A stretch of 64,000 nucleotides of DNA from Patiria miniata (taxonomy: Eukaryota > Echinodermata > Asteroidea > Valvatida > Asterinidae). Below are positions 23,863-34,899 of the stretch, one piece after another (position 1 is the stretch's first letter; every line of letters begins with the position of its first letter). The DNA lies in contig NW_024037069.1 in NCBI RefSeq assembly GCF_015706575.1, forward strand, positions 29,967,315 to 30,031,314. The letters are read 5' to 3'. Under the pieces are notes generated by a model. The model ran no database searches and had not been told where the DNA came from. It saw only the letters and a program-made list of their open reading frames with translations. The translations under genes and the position numbers were made by a program.

Positions 23863-24036
23863 TGCGAAATGCTAATCCGCCCGGGCGAAATAGTAATCCG
23901 CCCGGGCGAAATGCTAATCCACCCGGGCGAAATAGTAATCCGCCCGGGCGAAATGCTAATCCGCCCAGGCGAAATAGTAATCCGCCCGGGCGAAATAGTA
24001 ATCCGCCCGGGCGAAATAGTAATCCGCCCGGGCGAA
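23863..24036. repeat. 21-bp minisatellite, unit GAAATAGTAATCCGCCCGGGC
   Basis: About eight copies, alternating AATAGTAAT and AATGCTAAT variants, each carrying the palindrome GCCCGGGC. Because 21 is a multiple of three, open frames with heptad repeats appear on both strands (for example RPGEIVI and NPPGRNS). They lack any gene context, so I regard them as a by-product of the period. Confidence 0.93.
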
Positions 24037-24931
24037 GAAGTGGGCCTAAAAAATATTTTCGGTCATGTCCTAAATACGCTTCCGTAGTACGACCTTCCTC
24101 GATACTATACATACTATACGATCTCGATTAGAAAACGTGTACAAAATCAATGTGTGACGTCATCAGTACGAGGCCAATTAAATCGGGATGACTATTATCG
24201 TTTTAACATCCGTTTGGGAACAAGTTAATTACCTGTATTTTAATAACATGCAAGTTATACATTACCAGGAGTATGAAAAGATCCTTCCAGATTCCACGTA
24301 CGTCACTTGGTTGTGCACGACACTATGCTACATGCAGTACATGTTCGGTATTTTTCGGCGACGCGTCGACCGTCCAGAATAAACATATTACACGAGGGAT
24401 TTACCCCTTCTACCCGTTTCACAACCATTGTCGGGGAAACACCGCCCTTACGTTGGCGACTCATTTCACGGAGTTTCCCTTGAACATTGCGAAAAAAAGC
24501 ACTTGTAACTAGGGGAGCCCCGACTGGAGAAATTGAATCACTCAAAACAGGTTAAGTTTAAAGATAATTATTATTTCTTGAGAGGAATTTCCCATATGGT
24601 TTATCAGGCCAAATGACAGTAATAGGTCCTGGATATGTATAGGTTTTTTTTTCTTCATATTACTTTAATTGGCCTAAAAAGCAGGGTTTTTTTTAAAGAG
24701 CATCTGCTTGGTACATGTACTGCTTCAATTAATTTAATAAAGTGACCTTACATCAGATTATGTCTAGTGTCCTGTCCCCGTTTGGGAATTGTTTCTCGGT
24801 AGGGGATGAATTTTGGACCCTCTGCCCACCACCAGCCCCTCATACAACTGATGATGTCTGCCAGTACAGTGTAGCATGGAAAACTCGACACAGCCTTGCT
24901 TGCAATCAATAGATCGGTGACTGCTCTATGT

Positions 24932-25073
24932 TCCTATCAGTTCCGACACCCCTGTATTTCCGACAACCCGCACATTAGATTGTGTTAGCCCGGTTAGGGT
25001 TAGGGTTAGAGTTAGGGTTAGGAACATGAGCAGTGGGGTGACAGGGGTGTCGGAACATACGTGTGTAACCTAT
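24932..25073. repeat. Telomere-like element in copy II
   Basis: GGTTAGGGTTAGGGTTAGAG and following bases at about 24991-25022 lie between CAGTTCCGACACCCCTGTAT on the left and ACAGGGGTGTCGGAACATAC on the right, which are inverted with respect to each other. The hexamer tract is therefore the core of a small palindromic element and not a chromosome end. Confidence 0.85.
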
Positions 25074-26300
25074 AGATTGATTGCATTCAGCAGCCATCTT
25101 GGAGGTATGTTTGGCTATGGTTATTAACAACGAGTGCACAAGATGTCTCAGTACTTATTTAATTCAATTCAATTCAATTTTACATGTATTCATCATGTTA
25201 ACATGTAATTGTATTTCTCAGTTTGCACATAAAAAAGAATCTAAATTGAATATATAAACAGACGGTATTTACTGTACAGATTAAATATTCAATGAAAATA
25301 CAATTAAATAAATAATAGAAATGTTACTTAAAATTATTAAACCCATGCGTAATTGCGAATCCACTGCAAACGATCTATACACACAGTTTTCAAATTGCCA
25401 GAACCGCAGATTCGATCGGCAATGCATATTTAATGCCGCATGGTTCGACCCATGGTTCGACCTTGTCCCTTGACGTCAGTGTTGACAAGCATTGCTCAGC
25501 AAGGGGAAAACCCCGAATGAGAAACTGCACTATGACATCATGGTATGTGTATACGGTTAATTCATACATACATGTATTTTTGAAGGTTCATTGAAGATCG
25601 TCAGTGCAGTAACAGTTTGCGAATGAGCCAGTTTTAAAGGGTAAAATGTCCATCTTTTATGGAGGAATACACTGCGGGTGTTTGTGTATCTTGACCTCGT
25701 ATCAGCCTGATAATTCTTGCTTGATCATGGAATAAGCATTATCAAAACACCGTCATTTTTGACAAAAAAAATCTCCAGAATTTTCAGAATTCGGTCATGC
25801 AATTAAAAATAGACAGATTTAGGTGAAAAATACGTGGTATACATGGTATGCCAAACAGATTTCTGTCATTTAAAAAGTATTTTGATCCAAAGAACAAATT
25901 AAACTCATTTATCATACACTAAGGCACATGATCACATGCGCTTTAAATTTCTTAAGATTGTCCCAAGAAAAAGAACTAATTAAACTCATTGATCATATAC
26001 ACTTTTACATATATTACGTCCTCAAATTTAACTAATTTGATCAATGATCATACACACCTTTACATGCATAGCAACTGTACTCTATTTCTTAAGACTGTCC
26101 AACGATAATTTTAATAAAGAAGAAGGTACACAATAATATATAACTAAAGATCCTGAACTATTCAGTAGTGAAAGGCAGTTGCAGTTTACAATTTGTGGAG
26201 AAGTATCTCCATCAGTTTTAAACCATACATGTTGTCATTAACTTGATGGTTTTTTTCATTGGTCTAGCCGATGAGTAGGCCTATACCTTTCCGAGTGAGC

Positions 26301-27083
26301 AGGCGCGGTTCTACGGGGGGGGGGGGGGGGGGGGGGGCCAAATTTTGTCTAGCCCCCCCCCCCCCAAATAAATTCCGTAAAAAAAAATGCATTAGCAAAA
26401 AGAAGGATTGTGATGTACATGCGAACGGTCTCCCCCTAAAGAAGAAATAGCCGTGACAATAGCTGTCTTTCCATTTTCTTTGGGTTTCAGTATGTTGCGG
26501 ATAGCTTGGAACTTCTGGCGATTTCAGTATAGCACTTTATAGAAATAAGACTTTATAGGTATGAAAAAAAGGATTCATGTGGGGTCCTAGGTGTAAGGAA
26601 TTTCTAGCGATTTAAAAGGTTCTTATAGAAATGAATAATCTAAGACTAGCTTGCAATAGCTTGATACAGTAATACTATCAGGCGCGGTTCTACGGGGGGG
26701 GGGGCTAGGGGAGCTGTAGCCCCCCAAAATTTTGTCGAGCCCCCCCCCCCCCAAAAAAAAAAATTCTGTAAAAAAGAAAATTGCATTAGCAAAAAGAAGG
26801 ATTGTGATGTACATGCGAACGGTCTCCCCCTAAAGAAGAAATAGCAGTGACAAGGGTGCATTAGTTAATATAGTGTGAATGATTTTAGGATTTTATTGGC
26901 ACTCCCCATTAAAAATATGGCATGAGCCCCAAAACCTCCCCCCCCCCCCCCAACACTATTGATTTTTGGAGGCCTAAGTGTCTGAAAAAAATAACCGGTC
27001 TACATTTCAGCACGCCTCCCTGAAAAAAATTCTGGATCCAGCGTGCTAGCCCCCCAAAAATATTGGTTCTAGAACCGCGCCTG
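26301..27083. mobile_element. Nested G/C-tract elements with CAGGCGCGGTTCTA ends
   Basis: CAGGCGCGGTTCTACGGGG occurs at about 26301 and again at about 26680, and the mirrored TCTAGAACCGCGCCTG ends the block at 27083. Homopolymer G and C runs of 10-25 nt follow the termini. An internal block (TTTTGGAGGCC..CTACATTTCAG..CTGGATCC) is the inverted counterpart of 36445-36560. Copies I and III lack this block, and copy I reads through the position at CCGAGTGAGTATTACTGACG. Confidence 0.8.
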
Positions 27084-27196
27084 CTAATGATATACTTTAC
27101 AGTAAAGAGTTAACCATATTCCAGCAATCCGTATGCACGATCATCATGAGACGGACTTTTGGTCACGCTGTAGTGTTAACCTCACTTATTTGCATG

Positions 27197-27963
27197 CTAA
27201 AAAGCTGCGAATTGGTTGACATCCATTCCCCAGACGTTGTCGAAATAAGTCTTCAGTACCTGCATGGTTTGCGACTTTTCTCCCTGTAGCAGTTCACGTA
27301 ACGTCTCGACACTGCACGCATCTAGTTCTAGTATCAAGATGCTCGATTGGAAACGCCGCAGGAGTTGAAGCTTCTTTTCCTTGTTCATGGCTGTGAGGAA
27401 ATAGGAGGCGTCCTTGACTTTCTTATCCAGAAACAGACTGTGGAAAAGCCAACAGGCGGCTCCTCCTGCAGCTCCAAATGAGCCAACCAGCAGAGAACCT
27501 GAGAAGATACAATACGCTCTTCATAATTGGATTTATTCTGTACTTTGATTGTCGTCGTCGTCTTTTGCACTATTAATATTAGCCTCTCCTAGTTCTCGTA
27601 TTCGATAAACATGAGTTCTTTGTTAAGGCTTGTTATAGAAATAAAACAGTCTTGCCACCAACGATCCATGCTCTGCCTAATAACATCTCATAGGGATCCA
27701 AAGGCCTGAGAGATTTCGGTAAACACTGACAAAATGTATATTTTTAGTTTGGGGCGAGCTTCTTCGCAAAGCAAATTTCAACTAAATACAAATTATAGCT
27801 TACCAACTCCAGCACCAGCCCAGCAACCGGCAAATGTAAAAAGAGCGGCCCCCATTGCCCCCAATATTACGAACTTTATCAAATGTGTGTCTTCGTATGC
27901 AGAGTTCCTCTCCCGTACTATTTCGACGAGCACTTTGATGAGATCGTCCGGTGATATTGGCAT
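27197..27963 (-). CDS. C19orf12-like protein, paralog C
   Basis: Two exons: 27804-27963 (ATG at 27963) and 27197-27498 (stop at 27197-27199), joined in phase 1 (donor GTTG|GTAAGC, acceptor CTTCTCAG|GTTCTC). The product is about 153 residues. It starts MPISPDDLIKVLVEIVRERN; the hydrophobic segment (ILGAMGAALFTFAGCWAGAGVG, then SLLVGSFGAAGGAACW) is richer in Ala, Cys and Phe than in paralog A. The tail (KDASYFLTAMNKEKKLQLL, DACSVETLRELLQGEKS, YFDNVWGMDVNQFAAF) is very close to paralog A, so A and C are sister copies and B is older. Function as for paralog A. Confidence 0.86.
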
Positions 27964-29310
27964 GATTTCAACATGTATATGCAGTCCCTGGGCCTATTTG
28001 TTGTCCGGCGTAGATGTTGCAGACAAGCAAAGGGCAAGGGAATGCACTCCGTGGGGTTTACCTTCCTCGATACTATACATCTGGAGGGAAAAAACATTGG
28101 GTTGTCATCAGTGACAATTTACGGAGCCCCTTGTAAAAGGACCCCTTAAACTCTAAAAAATAAAAAAATAAAAATCTCCTCGCACAATATCATTGGCTGA
28201 AATTAATATCAGCTAGAAACTGCTAGAATACCGTTACGCAAAGTGGAATTCGATCGTTGAACTTGAACAATGGTTGTCTTTCCGACCTTTTGCCCCTTGA
28301 CGTCAGTACTAGTGAAGGCAAACATTGCTCAATAAGGGAAACGTGTTAAAGGATTAATTCATACATAACTTTAAAGGTGCTGCAGTTTGCGAATGAGCCA
28401 GTTATATTGGATAATGTCCATCTTTATGGAGGAATACACTGCGTTTGTTTATGGTGTAAATCGAGGACACACACGTGCAACATCATCGGTGAATCGAGGA
28501 CAGGAACCAAATCGAGGACGATCTCGATTATAAAACGTGTATAAAATCAATGCGTGACGTCATCAGTACGAGGCTAATGAAATCGGGATGACTATTATCG
28601 TTTTAACATCCGTTTGGGAACGAGTAAATTACCTGTATTTTAATAACATGCAAGTTATACATTACCAGGAGTATGGAAAGATCCTTCCAAGTTCCACGTA
28701 CGTCACTTGGCTGTGCACGATACTGTGCTACATGCAGTGCATGTTGGGTATTTTTTGGCGACGCGTCGACCGTCCAGAATGAACATATTACACGAGGGAT
28801 TTACCCCTTCTTCCCGTTTCACAACCATTGTCGGGGAAACACCGCTCTGACGTTGGCGACTCATTTCACGGAGCTCCCCTTGAACATTGCAAAAAAGCAC
28901 TTGTAACTAGGGGAGCCCCGACTGGAGAAATTAAATCACTCAAAACAGGTTAAGTTTACAGATAATTATTATTTCTTGAGAGAAATCTGGCTAAATCAGG
29001 CCAAATGACAGTAATAGGTCCTGGATAGGTTTTTCTTTCTTCCTATTACTTTAATTGGCCTAAAAAAGCGGTATATTTTTTTTTAAAGAGCATCTGCTTG
29101 GTACTGCTTCAATTAATTTAATAAAGTGACCTCTCATCAGATTATGTCTAGTGTCCTGTCCCCGTTTTGGAATTGTTTCCCGGTAGGGGATGAATTTTGG
29201 ACCCTCTGCCCACCACCAGCCCCTCATACAACTGATGATGTCTGCCAGTACAGTGTAGCATGGAAAACTAGACACAGCCTTGCTTGCAATCTATAGATCG
29301 GTGACTGCTC

Positions 29311-29458
29311 TATGTTCCTATCAGTTCCGACACCCCTATGTTCCGACAACCCGCACATTAGATTGTGTTAGCCCGTTTAGGGTTAGGGTTAGAGTTAGGG
29401 TTAGGAACATGAGCAGTGAGGTGACAGGGGTGTCGAAACATAGGTGTGTAACCTATAG
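29311..29458. repeat. Telomere-like element in copy III
   Basis: TTTAGGGTTAGGGTTAGAGT and following bases at 29376-29405 lie between CACCCCTATGTTCCGACA on the left and TGTCGAAACATAGGTG on the right, an imperfect inverted pair. Orthologous in position to the elements in copies I and II. Confidence 0.85.
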
Positions 29459-30956
29459 ATTGATTGCACTCAGCAGCCATCTTGGAGGTGTGTTTGGCTA
29501 TGGTTAGTAACACCGAGTGCACAAGAAGTCTACTCATTCAATTCAATTCAATTCAATTTTACATGTATTCATCATGTTAGCATGAAATTGTATTTTTCAG
29601 TTTGCACATAAAAAAGAATCTAAATTGAATATATAAACAGACGGTATATACTGTACAGGTTAAAACATTCAATGAAAATACAATTACCAGAACCGCAGAT
29701 TCGATCGGCACTGCATATTTAATGCTGCATGGTTGTTCGACCTTGTTGTCCCTTGACGTCAGTGTTGACAAGCATTGCTCAGCAAGGGAAAACCCCGAAT
29801 GAGAAACTGCACTATGACATCATGGTATGTGTATAGGGTTAATTCATACATACATGTATTTTTGAAGGTTCATTGAAGATCGTCAGTGCAGTAACAGTTT
29901 GCGAATGAGCCAGTTTTAAAGGGTAAAATGTCCATCTTTTATGGAGGAATACACTGCGGGTGTTTGTGTATCTTGACCTCGTATCAGCCTGATAATTCTT
30001 GCTTGATCATCGAATAAGCATTATCAAAACACCGTCATTTTTGACAAAAAAAATCTCCAGAATTCTCAGAATTCGGTCATGCCCGTACAAATAGACAGAT
30101 TTAGGTGAAAAATACGTGGCAGACATGGTATGCCAAACAGATTTCTGTCATTTAAAAAAGTATTTTGATCCAAAGAACAAATTAAACTCATTTATCATAC
30201 ACTAAGGCACATGATCACATGCGCTTTAAATTTCTTAAGATTGTCCCAAGAAAAAGAACTAATTAAACTCATTGATCATACACACTTTTACATATATTAC
30301 GTCCTCAAATTTAACTAATTTGATCAATGATCATACACACCTTTCCATGCATAGCAACTGTACTCTATTTCTTAAGACTGTCCAACGATAATTTTAATAA
30401 AGAAGAAGGTACACAATAATATATAACTAAAGATCCTGAACTATTCAGTAGTGAAAGCCAGTTGCAGTTTACAATTTGTGGAGAAGTATCTCCATCAGTT
30501 TTAAACCATGCATTATGTCATTAACTTGATGGTTTTTTCATTGGTCTAGCCGATGAGTAGGCATTTACCTTTCCGAGTGAGTATTACTGACGTTGTCCAA
30601 CGATATGCTGTTCTGATCACAGTGTGGGCCCTATGGTCATATGGGAGCTGTTTCTGTCTTTCCATTTTCCTTGGTTTCAGTATGTTGCGGATAGCTTGGA
30701 ACTTCTGGCGATTTCAGTATAGCACTTTTTAGAAATAAGACTTTATAGGTATGAAAAAGGATTCCTGTGGGGTCCTCGGTGTAAGGAATTACTAGCGATT
30801 TAAAAGGTCGGAATACAAATGAATAATACAAGACTAGCTTGCAATAGTTTTATACAGTAATTACTTGATATACTTTACAGTAAGAGTTAACCCCATTCCG
30901 TACGCACGATCATCAAGAGACGGACTTTTGATCATGATGTAGTGTTAGCCTCAGCA

Positions 30957-31333
30957 GGGTATCCAGAAGCCCCCCCCCCTGCCCCCTCCCCCCCTGTTCT
31001 TTTTCCAGCTGTGTTAGAATAAAGCGATATTGCCACCACAGATCCATGAGTGCTCTCCCTGAGAACATCGTAGGGATCAAAAGGCCTGACAAATTGCCAA
31101 ATAATTGTTTAGTTTGGGGGGGGGGGGTACATACCTATGTTCCCCAATACCTATGTTCCCAACCCTAACCCTGACCCTAATCATCTCGCCCTAACCCTAA
31201 CCCGAAACCTAACCCTAACCCTAAGGATTTGGGGGAACATGATTTTTAGTATTGGGGAACATAGGTGTTGGGGAACATCGGGTAGACCCCGTTCGGGTGA
31301 GCTTCTTCGCGAAGCCAACTCCAAATATCTTGG
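30957..31333 (-). pseudogene. Remnant of a fourth C19orf12-like gene (intron only)
   Basis: This interval corresponds to the exon 2-intron-exon 1 region of paralogs A and C. Only intron sequence survives (31003-31130 and 31284-31330); no coding residue of either exon can be found. Calling it a pseudogene rests on colinearity with copies I and II, not on residual protein similarity. Confidence 0.75.
31131..31283. repeat. Telomere-like element with CCCTAA repeats inside the ghost intron
   Basis: Several CCCTAA hexamers (31161-31224) are flanked by CCTATGTTCCCCAATACCTA on the left and by TATTGGGGAACATAGGTG on the right, which are inverted copies. This is the same element type as in copies I-III but in the opposite strand sense and with a longer hexamer tract. 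It interrupts intron sequence of the ghost gene, so it is a mobile insertion. Confidence 0.85.
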
Positions 31334-31725
31334 GTTACCTTCCTCGATACTACAAACGATATCAGCTGGGAAAAAAACATTAGCCATTCACAAACGTCTA
31401 ACAAAGGACCCATAAACGTGTGACAAAATGTCGTGGCACAATATTATTGGCTGATATTAATAGAACCTAGAATACGCAAAGTGGAATTCAATTGCAGTGC
31501 ATAATGCTGATCGGTGAACAATGGTTGATTTTTTTCCCCGACTAGACCTTTTTGCCTTTTGATGACGTCAGCCTTTAGTGAAGGCAACATTGCTCAACAA
31601 GGGGAAAACCCCGAATGAGAAAGTGCATCCGTTAACTATGTCAGCATGTTAAAAAATTAATGCATACATGACTTTGACTTTGAAGGTCCATTGACGATTG
31701 TCAGTGCTGCAGTTTGTGAATGAGC

Positions 31726-32305
31726 CAGATTCCGAATTTCATTAGAATATCAAAGATACATTGCAATTTTGAAGAAAATGATGCGCACATTATTTTATTC
31801 AAACTCATTACCGCCGTATAGCTTTGAAGATTTGTAGAAGTTTTAAAAGTTTTGTTTGATATCTCAACATGATTTATTGTCAACAAAGCGCCTTCTACTG
31901 AATTCTGCGACGTGCAAAATAAAACACTGTAGTAAACACTGGACTTTAAGAACTTGTTAGTATGCTTTCATAAAAAAAATATGTAAACTAAGGAATAAAT
32001 ATGTACTTGGAGGGTTTAAACACTTTGTTTAAGGCACTGTCCAAAACCGGCTTCCGGATAGAGCAATGGCTACGTCTATTGCCAGCGCGTCCCCGCGTAC
32101 AGTGTGGCGTATCCCGGGGGGGGGGGGGGGGGGGGGGGGCACCTTGCCCCCTCCCCGGCAGATTTTTTTTTGAAAGATATACATTTTATTCAGTTACTCT
32201 TTCCATGAGTGGTTAGAGAGTTCTGACATAAAAAAAGAATGAAAACCATGGCTCGAAAGTCGAAATCCATTACAACGCGCCGTGGAAATAGGCATATTTT
32301 CCCAG
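31726..32305. other. Spacer with a G tract of about 26 nt (32116-32141)
   Basis: No gene. The first part resembles 7400-7900. The G run follows CGTACAGTGTGGCGTATCCC and is followed by CACCTTGCCCCCTCCCC, resembling other G-tract elements in the window. Confidence 0.45.
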
Positions 32306-33320
32306 TATCTATATATATAAGAGAGAAGTTTACTCGCCCCCGAGACGATGTTTGCTCATGAAAGGATCCTAGACCGCGAGCTCCCGCGGCGCCAAAATCG
32401 CTCCACGTCCGTGGAAAAATGCGGAGGGTGTCTTCCGCCGGGTCGGACGCTTCGGGTCGTCCTAATTTTCCCGTACGGACCGGCGATCAGTTTCGTCGAT
32501 TTTTCGTGACTGCGTTTTGCGCAGGAATTTGCCGTCGTGTGCGCTTTCACGTTGACTGCCTGGCCGCCCCCCGTGCTGGCCTTTTCTGCGTGTCTAGACT
32601 GTGCGAGGTCAGCGAGGTCAACGTAGGGGTTTCGTTTACGTGTTCTACTCGGCCGTACTGCCAAAGCGTTCACCAAATTGTGTTATGGGGTGACCTTGGT
32701 AAAATATTTTTTGTCCATGGTGCGTGGCCACCAAGTGTCCCTATTCTTTTTTGTGCTTTGCTTGCCGCCCCTGTGCGGAGTGAAACGAATACTCAGAAGG
32801 ACTGCACATTTAGTATGCCTTGCGCGGTCTGACCAATCGAAAGTCTACACTGCGTAGTATTTCCGGGCGATGCAAAACTGTCGATGGCAACGCGTACTGC
32901 AGCCTGCTCCACACCCTGGAAACGAGGTTGGGTCTACGGTGCTCGCTATTTGCATGATTTGAAGCACAAGCATGTGAGTGACGTGTATAGTGCTCTGTTG
33001 CTTCCATCGTGTGTTAATACAGCTCCATACTTCCACCAAGGCTGAGCGTTGTGAGTTCGCTGCCCGCCACAGTGTTGCGTTATAATTTCGGGGGCCTGTC
33101 TGGGATCAACGAAGGATCGATGCATTGCTTCAAACATCGAGATCTTAAACGCAGTCACACAAAAAATCAACGAAAATGTGTCCGATCCGGCGGAAGACAA
33201 CCCTCCACATTTTTCCACGGACGTGGAGCGATTTTGGCGTCGCGAAAGACCGCGGTCTCAGATCGTTTCAGGAGCAAACATTTCCTCGGAGGCCGAGTAA
33301 AATTTGCTCTTATATAGATG
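32306..33320. mobile_element. GC-rich fold-back element, about 1.0 kb
   Basis: The arms (about 32306-32515 and 33140-33320) pair through TATATATATAAGAG with CTCTTATATAGATGG, TTTGCTCATGAAAGGATC with its mirror near 33265, CGCTCCACGTCCGTGGAAAA with TTTTCCACGGACGTGGAGCG, and TCTTCCGCCGGGTCGGAC with GTCCGATCCGGCGGAAGA. The inner region is CpG-rich relative to its surroundings, standing out as a compositional island. Open frames of 60-137 codons across it look like a consequence of high GC. Confidence 0.88.
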
Positions 33321-33344
33321 GTTGCCCCAAGTTGAATAACAGTT

Positions 33345-34570
33345 GACTCGACAAGTTCCTCGCAGACAGTCTCGCAAATTGTAAGACGTTCAAGTTTACG
33401 TTTGTTGAAGTCCAATATACTGAAACTTAATTATGACCTTCTTAATCAGCCTTCGCCTGTGTACTACGGCAAGCCTTTCAAGTACGTTTTCCCACAAATG
33501 AAACTGCCTCACAAAATGCCAATTTAACAGAACGGGAACATTTACAGACTGTTGCCATGGTACATAATTGTTAGTGGTCAGAAATTGCCTCAGATCGCAC
33601 CACAGAAATTGCTTTTCTATAACTGCATGTCTTCTCAACTAAATCCCCCAATTACATTCATCTCCCACATTTCATCCCCAACTCTACGCCCTACCCGATC
33701 TATGATCGGGGAAATCAACGAGGGATCGATGCATTGCTTCAAATATTGTGATCTTTGAACTATGTTGGGTTGGAATAACGAAGAGTGCATAAATAATACT
33801 ATTGGCGGTTGTTGGCTGTTTGGCCTTGCTTATATTATGGTTGAACCATGCCAACTTGAATAAATAGTTAAATCGACTTTTTCCTCGCAGGTCTCGCAAA
33901 TTGTAAGAAGTTCAAGTTTACGTTTGTTGAAGAGTCCAATACTGTACCTTCATAATGACCTTCCTCCATGATTCAGACTATGTAATTTTATGGTAACACA
34001 CTCAACATTTTTATTGCAAATGCCACCTTCACGTTTCATTCCATTATGATTTATTGTCAAAACAGTACAATCAGCCTTCGCCTGTGTACTATACGGTAAG
34101 TCTTTCAACTCAGTTTTCCCACATTAACAAACGCGACTGCCTCACAAAATGCAATTTAACAGACCAACGGGAAAATTTACAGACAGTTATACATGCCATG
34201 GTACATAATTATCATGGGCGCGGCGTCAATCGGTGGGGGACGGGGGACCCCCACCCCAACATTTTAAAGCGGGCAATATCGTTTGGTTCCCTACCCCCAC
34301 TTTTTCTTCCCCGAATACAAATTGTAGCCTACTATGATAATATTCTTTTGCTCAGAACAGCTGATTCAATGACTCCAAACTCGAAAACGATGTTTAAAAG
34401 ATGAACTTTTGTTTTACTATCGTACGTGGTCAGAAATTGCCTCAAATCGCGTCACCGTAAATTGCTTTTCTATAGCTACATGTCTTCTCAACTAAATCCC
34501 CCATTTACATTTAACTCCCCACACTTTCAACCCCAACACAAATACGCCCTACCCGATCTATGATCGGGTA
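33345..34570. repeat. Diverged direct duplication (33349-33712 and 33880-34569)
   Basis: Shared blocks in the same order include TCTCGCAAATTGTAAGA, TTCAAGTTTACGTTTGTTGA, CAGCCTTCGCCTGTGTACTA, ACTGCCTCACAAAATGC, GCCATGGTACATAATT, GGTCAGAAATTGCCTCA, ATGTCTTCTCAACTAAATCC and ACGCCCTACCCGATCTATGA. The second copy holds an insertion at about 34213-34425 starting GGGCGCGGCGTCAATCGG, a G/C-rich dispersed element. The CGATGCATTGCTTCAAA word occurs at about 33118 and 33726. Confidence 0.85.
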
Positions 34571-34899
34571 AATCAGCTTGTGTATAATAATGGTAAGTTT
34601 TGAAGAGCGCCCCCATTTGGAGGATTGGTACTGGTAAATTGCGCATGCCTACGTGAGGATTGTGGACGCTCAACATAAGGCACTGAATTTCATAGGAGTC
34701 CAAATTTCATGCGACAATGGAAAAACTGTTTAAGACCAGCCAGCCATGTCTTTATCATCCGTTTAAGACCGGCCACGCGACGGGCTCTCGACCAATGGGA
34801 ATGGGTAAAACTGTCTTTAATAGGTAGGCCTATTTATGAATAGTTATAAGTCATTACCCATAACATCAATGATGTTTGATGATAAATGTATATTTACTT

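Larger units (their letters stand above)
24119..28445. repeat. Segmental duplication copy II (contains paralog C)
   Basis: The unit begins near a GATCTCGATTA-AAAACGTGTA block and is colinear with copy III, which begins at 28527; the offset is about 4.4 kb. Long stretches such as 25590-25700 against 29870-29980 are essentially identical, so II and III are the most recent duplicates. Copy II keeps paralog C. It carries a private insertion of G/C-tract element(s) between about 26301 and 27083. Confidence 0.92.
28527..31725. repeat. Segmental duplication copy III with an exon-less ghost of a C19orf12-like gene
   Basis: Colinear with copy II through the 3' flank. At 30957, right after GTGTTAGCCTCA, where exon 2 should begin, the sequence jumps to a C-tract and then resumes inside the intron (CCAGCTGTGTTAGAATAAAG at about 31003). 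It continues through CGTAGGGATCAAAAGGCCTG and GTGAGCTTCTTCGCGAAGCC, interrupted by a telomere-like insertion (31131-31283). Then, where exon 1 should be, it jumps again to the upstream flank (TTACCTTCCTCGATACTA, about 31334). Both coding exons are missing while intron and flanks remain. Confidence 0.85.

Noticed and set aside
23863..24036. CRISPR array
   Set aside because: Short direct repeats have no unique spacers, and the genome is eukaryotic with spliced genes.
23701..24131. Open frames of 89-128 codons over the 21-bp minisatellite
   Set aside because: They follow directly from a repeat unit divisible by three; no splice or homology support.
14880..31283. TTAGGG/CCCTAA tracts as true telomeres or chromosome-fusion points
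   Set aside because: Tracts are short, internal, repeated within duplicated units and bounded by inverted sequences.
32356..32832. Open frames of 106-137 codons in the GC-rich fold-back element
   Set aside because: High GC lowers stop frequency; frames occur on both strands within an inverted-repeat element with no transposase motif.
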